Assembly (NCBI RefSeq): GCF_000003605.2
Contig: NW_003157239.1
Span: forward strand, 95,841-116,391
Length of the DNA: 20,551 nucleotides
Direction: 5' to 3'
Source of the DNA: Saccoglossus kowalevskii
Lineage: Eukaryota > Hemichordata > Enteropneusta > Harrimaniidae
Below the pieces are notes generated by a model. The model was not told the origin of the DNA and made no database searches. It saw only the letters and a list, made by a program, of their open reading frames with translations. A program made the translations under genes and the position numbers. The number at the start of each line of letters is the position of its first letter. Within the stretch, counting starts at the first letter, position 1. Below are positions 9,575-16,824 of this stretch, piece after piece.

Positions 9575-11511
9575 CTGGAAAGTAAAAGAACTTGCTTCAA
9601 TAAATGGGCATACATTATATATGTGCATTATGATTTGTGTAGATTTTTGTTATTCTCTTTTGATTTGATTTGATTTGATAGTGATCGCTGATGACTTTGT
9701 TACCAGCATTATATACCGTCAAAGTCCCAGTTTTGAAAAGGTTGCCAAGGTTATTTTGCTATATTACGCGAAAATGCAAAATAACTATAAGTGACGACAT
9801 CAACCCACCTTGATCTTGTCGTTGGCCAGGCTTGTTGCCTTGGAAATCTCTGATCTATCATGAACATCGGGATATTTTGAGACGTTATGAAAATGCCTCT
9901 CTAGAACATTCAGCTGGTATGCACTGAATACAGTTCTTTGTTTTCTTTTACGGAGCTGTACGGGTTGGTGTAGACCAATCGTGGTCACTTGATTTATCGG
10001 GGAGCAGGCCGGGGTGAATGTGGAGTATGATCTGTGTTTCGGTTCCATTCCTTCAGTGACACTCTTGGTTATAGTGTACCGGTGCAGTTGATACATTGTT
10101 TCTATCATGTGACTGCAGTCAGGTTCCGACTTGACTGTTCGGGTATCGTTGTATACATCTTCTTGATTCGCTGTCTGAGTCATTTCGGCGAAAGGGGGGC
10201 GCTCACACGATATTATGTCTGTAAGCAAAATACAGAGCGACGCTGATAACAGATATTATGTTCGAATATTGATTGTTAGTTAATTGGAGTATTAAATTAA
10301 ACACTAGTACGCCAATTTGTTTCTTCGTACAACCATATTATTAAAGCGGGGGAGTCGTCACCTGCACATGCGTCAGATGGCCATAGCGTGTCATTGTTTA
10401 CAAACAAGCGTCTACCCATGAGCCTTTGCATTTTTAGCGTGCGTTGTTATCGTCGCTTGGAACTCAATTCCCGCGCGTGCGCAGGTGACGACCCTCCCGC
10501 TTTAATATTGCGATCATTATTATACTACTATTTATCGTTATTAACTATCATCTATTACCTGTGGCCAACGTTGAATTTCTCGTATTGGTCTATGGTACAT
10601 AAGGCCAGTGACTGTAAAAACTGCCTTTTAACCATTTCACAAGTTGTAGTCAAATATATTGTTATTGTTTAAATCAAATCCCATCATTTCAAATATGACG
10701 AAATAGTATAAGAAAAAAGATCACAACACAACACAACACGCAAACACGATACTTTATAAATAAAATATAGATGAAATTTTCGAACAATATGCAAATTAAA
10801 AATATGCAAATAATAAAATTGCCTAACTATTATGATACAGAAGAGCATTACATACGTTTGTATCGAAGATGATGCATTTGCTGAGATAAGTCGTTTTTTT
10901 TAAATAATTTTAAAAATTACTTAATTCAAAATTCAATTCAATTAATTCAATATTACGTCATCGTCATATCGAGTTGTAAAACACTAAAGCACCAGCGATA
11001 AAATATCACATCTGGGCTAATCTTCATTATCAGATAATAATTTAGGGTCTTCTTAAAACGATATGTTATCAGTGCTTTCGCCCGGGAAAACAATTTTAAG
11101 AATTTGTTTATTATTTAAAATATAATTATGTTAATATCTGTCAGTAACCTAGGTCTACTAACCTTCATTGTGTTGCAAGTTAGCAAGAAATCCACAGTTA
11201 TTCTTCCAGTACCCATCGTATCCATACTGGTAGCTTAATGACGATGATGGCTGGACGTGATTACGTAACGGTTCTTGTAACGTGTTTGTGTTGTTGTCCA
11301 TTGCTCGTTTGGGACATGCGTTCGTCCATACACGGGTCGCAGTATTTACCGGTATACGATTGTTCGCGGTGGAAAGGTTCGCGTTCATTTCTTCTGAGTG
11401 CGTAAACACCTCTCCTAGCCTTTCCATGGAGTTGTTTTTCCGACAGTCTGGTGTGTAATAATTTTGTACAAAGTGGAAACGTCCCTGGCAGTCTTTGTTG
11501 ATTTCATTCAT
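9260..11511 (-). CDS. PRD-like homeobox transcription factor, complete three-exon coding model (357 aa)
   Basis: Sequence-specific DNA-binding nuclear protein. The CDS joins 11511-11163, 10218-9809 and 9574-9260; phases agree at both junctions (phase 1, then phase 0). The homeodomain spans about residues 207-267. Helix 1 is around FSAYQLNVLERHF, then comes the YPDV turn typical of the paired class, and a recognition helix KVWFQNRRCRFKK with Gln at the specificity position 50. The second intron cuts between the Lys and Val before WFQNRR, the classic intron site of PRD-class genes. No paired domain, octapeptide or OAR tail is visible. VKSEP (residues 145-149) fits a SUMOylation consensus. Odd points: one extra residue between helix 1 and YPDV (61 instead of 60), and Cys/Phe where RRAKW is usual. 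I cannot assign it to a named family; it is a divergent, perhaps lineage-specific, PRD-like gene. The start is the first ATG of exon 1, but an acceptor-like AG sits two bases upstream, so a 5' exon may exist. Confidence 0.9.
9575..9808 (-). other. Homeobox gene intron 2
   Basis: A 234-bp intron splitting the homeodomain between Lys and Val (GTGGGT ... TTTACTTTCCAG). It contains four TTTGA repeats at about 9657-9680 on the plus strand. This intron position is the one shared by most PRD-class homeobox genes. Confidence 0.9.
9809..10218 (-). CDS. Homeobox gene, coding exon 2 (homeodomain helices 1 and 2)
   Basis: 410 nt: two bases completing Asp117, then 136 codons ending at Lys253. The acceptor is CTTACAG and the donor is AAG|GTGGGT. 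It encodes a Ser/Thr/His-rich linker, a basic run RKRKQR that opens the homeodomain, and the homeodomain up to KIK. The extra residue in the loop (HNVSK before YPDV) is plain in the DNA and adds exactly one codon, so it is not a sequencing-type frameshift. Confidence 0.93.
10219..11162 (-). other. Homeobox gene intron 1, with MITE and a possible cassette exon
   Basis: A 944-bp intron with GTTAGT at the 5' end and TTTTGCTTACAG at the 3' end. It contains the TTAA-flanked MITE (10345-10501). It also holds a 53-nt segment at 10559-10611 bounded by a good acceptor (GTTTTTACAG) and donor (CAG|GTAATA). Including that segment would put exon 2 out of frame and meet TAA at once. The rest is AT-rich simple sequence, such as (CAACA) repeats near 10723-10739 and AATTCA repeats near 10920-10950. 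Confidence 0.75.
10345..10501. mobile_element. 157-bp MITE with about 28-bp inverted repeats and TTAA target duplication
   Basis: Ends read AGCGGGGGAGTCGTCACCTG on the left and, in reverse complement, AGCGGGAGGGTCGTCACCTG on the right; the match continues as GCRCAYGCG with about four mismatches over 28 bases. TTAA flanks both sides (10341-10344 and 10502-10505), the duplication typical of piggyBac-type transposition. There is no coding capacity. It sits in intron 1 of the homeobox gene. Confidence 0.82.
11163..11511 (-). CDS. Homeobox gene, coding exon 1
   Basis: 116 codons plus one base from MNEINKDCQG to the donor GAAG|GTTAGT. It is rich in Asn, Ser and Tyr with no known domain; near the end are YQYGYDGYWKNNCG and NLQHNE. 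The single trailing G joins AC of exon 2 to give Asp117. TGTACTTTTAG directly before the ATG region could be a weak 3' splice site, which would mean that untranslated exon(s) lie upstream. Confidence 0.82.
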
Positions 11512-11513
11512 TC

Positions 11514-12976
11514 TAAAAGTACAATCCTTCCGAGTCGATACGTATATCTTAGTGAAATTAAATGCTATTTAATTTGTCATTAGCGCGTTGACTGGGTGAT
11601 CAATTCAAAATTAGTGACTCAAATGATTACATAAGTGTTGCCAAACATCTAGGCCACTGATAGGTTGAGCTTGGCAGATGGTCATATTGGCCAGCCAATC
11701 AAATCCTTACACCATATAAATATTGAATACCGCAGATGGACGAAGAATGTACATGTAATTATCCAAAGGAGGAGATAATGACTTTAGTCACGTTATATTG
11801 TCCGCGCTCTTTTGGCGCTTGGTGGTTTCCACACAAAACAAAAACCAGCTTGCAAATCACCTACGCGCCCACTTCCATTACAGAGGGTCAATCAATCTAC
11901 TGTAAAAATCAATCGAGCAGTGCCCTTGTTCAAACTCAAACACTGTTTGGTTATTTGCCTTATAACGAATATGCAAATCAAGTACCAGCAATGTCGTTTT
12001 TTATTGCCCGAGTATGTTTTGAATGTAGCATAAAATGCTATGGCGGGCGTGAATTTCACGTTCCGAATGTCACGTTCCTGAAACTATCTGTTCATTGTAC
12101 ACTCTTACTTTGAAAACTTTGAACAATCCAAGTTTTGCAGTAGTGCGCCCCCAGGCCTCTCATAATACGCTTTGGGTATCGTCCAGTGGAGGGCGCGTTA
12201 ATACTGTATCCCTTCGCTCTCGGCAGAATAATAATAGTCAAACAACATCGGTCCGCCAACATTCATTTCACAAAGTATCAAGTTCGGGAATTGTATGATT
12301 GGGTAGTAGGTGACGTTTTTGATGTTGTAACTAAGTTGCTGTGTAGCAAATCCATTGGATCGGATGGAATTGCTGTTAAACATCTACAATATGCAAGTGC
12401 ATGTATTATTATAGATGTGTTGCTCTGGATGTGTAGAAACTCTTATTTTTACTTTCTTCGCTCGCTTCTCAAAAGCTTAACACGTGCATGGCCAAACTGT
12501 AAAACCCGTAGAATTGAAACAAACATGCCAGAATACATTTAATTGTATGATTAAATATTATTATTTTTAATATAACCGAGACTGAAAATTGTATACAAAA
12601 TATTCGTCTATAGCTAATTTAAATTCATTTGCTTTGTGCGTGTTTTTTTATTCCTGGCCCGATTTTGTGGTTGATGTGCTAAAAGATATTGACAAAATGA
12701 ATACCGACTCAATGATGAGAAATTCCTCATTACAAAACTCTCCATGCCATAGATAATACTAGTAAAACACAACATGGCGTTCTTGCCTAAATGCTTTTCT
12801 ACACAGAAATTAAAAAAGATATTATGACAAATGAAATAACTGTGACCAAAGAGAAGATTTTGAGCACATGTTGTGGGAATATGAGAAGAACCAGAAATGC
12901 TGGCCTAGCTTTAAACAATTATGGACAAATATCTCTTCTGAAAACATCAACATGATGTTTAATATTGGAAATAGAG
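11514..12976. other. Upstream region of the homeobox gene, no gene supported
   Basis: Holds a possible promoter cluster at 11680-11725, where an ATTGG/CCAAT pair lies near TATAAATA (11715-11722, plus orientation; it reads TATTTATA on the minus strand). The strand it would serve is unclear. A 125-codon plus-strand open frame at 11736-12113 begins close to that TATA box but has no recognisable domain. A CTCF-like CCAGTGGAGGGCGCG lies at 12183-12197. If the exon at 14845-14962 is used, this region is part of an intron. Confidence 0.35.
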
Positions 12977-13030
12977 TTAAAGCGGAGGGGTCGCCACATG
13001 CGCATGCGCTGGAATTGAGTCCCTGTTTCT
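12977..13030. mobile_element. Truncated copy of the TTAA/AGCGGG MITE family
   Basis: TTAA then AGCGGAGGGGTCGCCACATG, CGCATGCGC and GGAATTGAGT match the right end (reverse complement) of the element at 10345-10501 for about 50 bases. No matching inverted end is seen downstream, so this is a one-ended fragment. Two copies within 3 kb suggest that the family is common in this genome. Confidence 0.65.
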
Positions 13031-14844
13031 GTCCTTGTTTTGTATGTTTATGGATACACATATAATCAAATTCGGTTAATTTACAGCATAACCATTCATC
13101 AATATACCATGTGAATGTGCTGAATATGGTATGTGAAATGGAAGTACATATATTTAATAAATGAGCATCTCTTTATCATGTGAAGTTTGTTTATATTTAT
13201 TTACTACATAGATGATATACATTAAAATGCCATATATTAAGTGAATGTACATTTACTTAATAACAAAAGCATCCCTATCCCACAAACAAATAAATGAAAG
13301 GAATTTTAATGAAGGATTTCTTTTTGAAATGTAACCAAGAAATGGATTTTTTTTTATTTATGGTGAATTGCTCGAAAAGGCAATTCAAGTAATTTAAACA
13401 CATGCTTGTGTAGAAACAATGTGAATATGAATATGTTATTACTTATTGTTATACAAATAACACATATGCGATGATTTGCAACACCCATACCAAAGACGGC
13501 GACACGAAATTTTGCATGAGGGGGGGGGGTTGCTCGCGCCGAAATTTGTTTAAATCTAGACCCTCTGAAACGCTATTTCCTGCATTTTGAGGAGAAAGAC
13601 GAGCATTCCTTTTCAACTATGTCGCATCGACACAAATACACAAATACACAAAGGGTTTATGCTTGATTGGCGAAATATGAAACAATAAAAAATTAATTAA
13701 TTTAAGCAAAAAGAAAATAATTATAATAATATTTCTGTACATTCAAAGCCAATATGTGTGTTTTATGGTGTGCGACATAATCATACTACCGTGTTGCCAA
13801 CTTTTCACTTCCGCGTTTATCAAAAAAACTTTCATTATATAATAGCATTGAATTTTATGACGTCATTAGTGAAGATTATTCGCAAAAACGTATCATAGTT
13901 ATGAGTTAAATGATGTTTTTAGAAACGGGGGCTTATAGTTTCATCTCTGTGCGGTCGTGTATTTCAGTCATGTCTGGACCAATTCATTCGGACTTTACAC
14001 ACACATCATTCCATACATAAGCACATGCATTTGTTCCGTAATCCAAAGATAGCCGAATAGCGGCCATTTCCGTGCTAACTATTCATCAAAATCAAGCTTT
14101 TCTACCATCCCGGAACTGGATCTCGGTCATGCATAGACATATTCCATTCAAACTTGGTATGCATTTCATTTTTCCAGATTTGATTTAAGATGGCTGACTG
14201 GTGGTCATTTTGTTTTTTTCCGAATGCTGTTTTGGAACCATATTGCTAAAATCGCTGGACTGACCATGTTCAACCTTTACACATACATCATGCGTTTGAT
14301 GGCAGAATAAAGGGAGGAATCGCACTAGTGTACGTTACTTTTGTTTTGTTTGTCTGGAAAGAGTGATTTTATAATACAAAATAACAAAAACGAAGAGAAA
14401 ATATAACGGAAAACGATTTTCATGTCCGTTAACATATTCGTTTCAGCAATTTCTAATAGAAATGTTCATATATAGCATACAATGATCGTGAAATTTCGTG
14501 CCACTGTTTCATGACACGCTACTTAATCTAGCAAGGGAGTCCACTCTTTAATGAACACGTAGAACGTGAAAGTATTGACCTCGCTCATTCAGAAATTCGA
14601 CGCTTTATTATAATGTTTGTCTACATTATGCAACATACATTTCAAAAGTTAAGATCAATAATGTTCTTTCAGTTTTAGACCAACTCGACCATGCTAACAA
14701 ATTAACATGAGGCATAGATTGAAAACATGCTTTTATTTTTAATAAATGAGTTAAAGGCAATGGCCAATGATTTTGCCGTCCTTTCATAGACACATAATGA
14801 ATATGCATTGAATCGTATATAAAGGGCGGTGCATAACAAAATAC
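13031..14844. other. Unassigned AT-rich stretch
   Basis: No gene recognised on either strand. It has a run of about ten G at 13520-13529 and AT-rich low-complexity sequence around 13680-13730. It lies between the candidate exon at 14845 and the homeobox gene, so it may be intronic on the minus strand. Confidence 0.35.
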
Positions 14845-14962
14845 CTTTGGGTTCCAACGAACTCTCAAATCTACTAGTTTCATGTTCAGGATCGGATTCT
14901 TGATATTCGTCTAAATCTTCAAACAATTTCATTGTTCTAATCTGTTCGATTCGGGAACATGC
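14845..14962 (-). CDS. Candidate exon, possibly an alternative first coding exon of the homeobox gene
   Basis: A 118-nt segment with a good acceptor (CATCCATTTTTCAG) and a usable donor (CCCAAAG|GTATTT). The frame is open throughout. An ATG at 14932 (A at -3) starts MKLFEDLDEYQESDPEHETS and continues for 29 codons plus one base; the peptide is strongly acidic. The phase-1 end is the same as that of homeobox exon 1, so splicing straight to 10218 would give an in-frame homeodomain protein with a different N-terminus. Splicing to the acceptor before 11511 would instead meet a stop at once, making this a small upstream ORF in a 5'UTR. A 7-codon ORF also precedes the ATG. It could equally belong to an unknown gene. 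Confidence 0.38.
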
Positions 14963-16190
14963 CTGAAAAATGGATGTAGTACTTTCGCCCAATTTTGTAT
15001 TCCTTGTAATTATCAAAGTAATATAAATAATAATTATTTTGAGTAGAATAAATGTAGCTGATAAGCACTCATGGCATAGAGTCAGTTAAAATCTACTATA
15101 TTGAGGTGAATTATTCATAATTAAAGATTTCAAAATCAATCGATAGTTGAGTATAGAACACGCCAATTCTTTAACGTTCGTTCGAAATTGATCAAAATCG
15201 ATGATCTTGAAAGCAATATTACGTTGCTGAAATGTACGCTGTCTTAAACAATGTATATTTCAGATGAATTAGGTGCATCGTTTAAAGACATATAGCGGTT
15301 TTATGCCTGCTTACTAGATTGTGCGATTACTGCCCTTTTACAAACACGGCATATAAATCAGCAAGTACGTATACTAGAACAACATTTTAGTAACTTGCAA
15401 ATTATCACACACATGAGATTGTTTCTCAACTCAAACAAAACTAGCGTCATTAAGGTTTTAGAATAAAATGTCAGCATTAGATTGCCGTCGTCAAATGGTA
15501 GTTCCTGCTTCATAAATCTAAATACATGCGGTACGCATTTGCCTTTTGTAAACATTATTTGTAACTCACACTTTACCCAAAATAGTACGCACCTAATCGG
15601 ATCAATTTCACCAACATTAGTTATTAGTCTATTTATCGTATGCATATCATCGCAATTCGGATATTTTTACTTAGTCATATTTATAGAGCCTAACGTAATT
15701 CACCAGCAGACCGTGTATGATAAGATACATTACACGTAACCTTGGGACAGCGAAATTGTTGTTAATGAAAACAATATTTTGCAATATCATAGCAAATTAA
15801 TTATATAAATTAAAAGTTCGTAATTATATCAAAATGGCATGTTTAGCTTTCCCTTCTATTTGAAATGCCTTTGTAGAATAAACTTATTTCAGCACTGGGA
15901 CTACAATGTACATGTCATTTTATAGATATTACACAACATATGCATTACCTAATAGAAAATGATATATATATATATATATATATATGGAAATGCCCTTCCC
16001 CAATTCAAGACAACTGCCTGAGACAGCATTTTGTACCTCTTTATTGTACGTGTTTGGATGATTGCAATAATATCAATATTTCTTATGCCAGAATTTGGCA
16101 AGAAAAAGTACTTGTAATTTTATTTGTACTATATATTGAAAATACCAATTACCAGTATACATTCTGTGCACTTATTTCTATAACAAATGT
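14963..16190. other. Intergenic stretch between the SLC22 gene and the candidate exon
   Basis: AT-rich, with a (TA)n microsatellite at about 15963-15985. A donor-like TTAG|GTGCGT on the minus strand near 15591 follows a short open frame (15358-15645 region) but cannot be tied to a gene. No domain recognised. Confidence 0.4.
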
Positions 16191-16196
16191 TTTATT
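16191..16196 (-). terminator. Candidate polyadenylation signal AATAAA for the SLC22 gene
   Basis: First canonical AATAAA on the minus strand downstream of the SLC22 stop at 16677, about 480 bases away; another lies near 16119-16124. No AATAAA or ATTAAA is nearer, so a variant signal closer to the stop remains possible. Confidence 0.35.
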
Positions 16197-16364
16197 TTAG
16201 CCAAATTTTAAACAATACTTGAAAAAGGACGACGACAGACGTTTTCTCCTTTGTATACCTTTCTTTTCATCTGTGACACCGGGAAGGTAAAACTGATAGT
16301 AGATCCAACTAATAAAAGCGTAACAATCTTGCGCTCGTACTCACTCTGGCTGTTCCAACCCTTG

Positions 16365-16446
16365 ACTGTTTGTCTTTCGGTCTGTTTGTTTATCTATCTG
16401 TCTGTATGTCTGTATGTCTGTCTGTCTGATTGTCTGTCTGTCTGTC
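16365..16446 (+). repeat. (TCTG)n imperfect microsatellite
   Basis: Interrupted TCTG/TATG tetranucleotide repeats over about 80 bases, in the presumed 3'UTR or just downstream of the SLC22 gene. It produces a Cys/Leu/Ser/Val-rich spurious frame that is not annotated. Confidence 0.85.
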
Positions 16447-16676
16447 CAAGAACAGTAAAACAACTTCTTCTGCGAATGTAACAGAAGCATATTTACAAAT
16501 CAAATTTAACCGTAATATTGTAAAGAACCAAAATACGGATTATTAATATTTGTTCAGTAACTGGTACAGTGAGTCTTCATATCTGAATCAGCTGGGGTAA
16601 TTCGAGATATTGACTGACAGTTAAATTGAGCTGTGCACTAGTCTTAGTCAATCAGATTCCAGGGGTAAGCGGTAGA

Positions 16677-16824
16677 CTAATCCTTTTTGAAGCTCCCGTT
16701 TACAACGCCCTTTTGAGTTGAAATCAAGTGGTTGTCAGTAACCGATCCAAGCTCCATTTCATCCATATCACACTGAATTTCCACTTCTGTCGTCTGCGGA
16801 GGTTGGTCTTTCTTATAATGTTTG
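16677..16824 (-). CDS. SLC22 last exon, cytoplasmic C-terminal tail
   Basis: 148 nt: C completes Thr176, then 48 codons (KHYKKDQPPQTTEVEIQCDM and onward to FKKD) and a stop. The acceptor is TATACCCAATAG, with the upstream side made of minisatellite sequence. The tail is acidic in the middle and ends in Lys-Lys-Asp. The same reading frame stays open upstream through the repeat, but a spliced junction is the simpler model because the phase fits and the donor at 17960 is excellent. Confidence 0.85.

Noticed and set aside
11736-12113. 125-codon plus-strand open frame with TATAAATA just upstream
   Set aside because: The TATA box would start transcription near or past the ATG; no domain, no splice logic, and shorter overlapping frames are equally open.
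15358-15645. 95-codon minus-strand frame with an internal donor-like TTAG|GTGCGT
   Set aside because: No acceptor partner or phase match with 14845-14962, and no domain; a plus-strand frame is open over the same bases.
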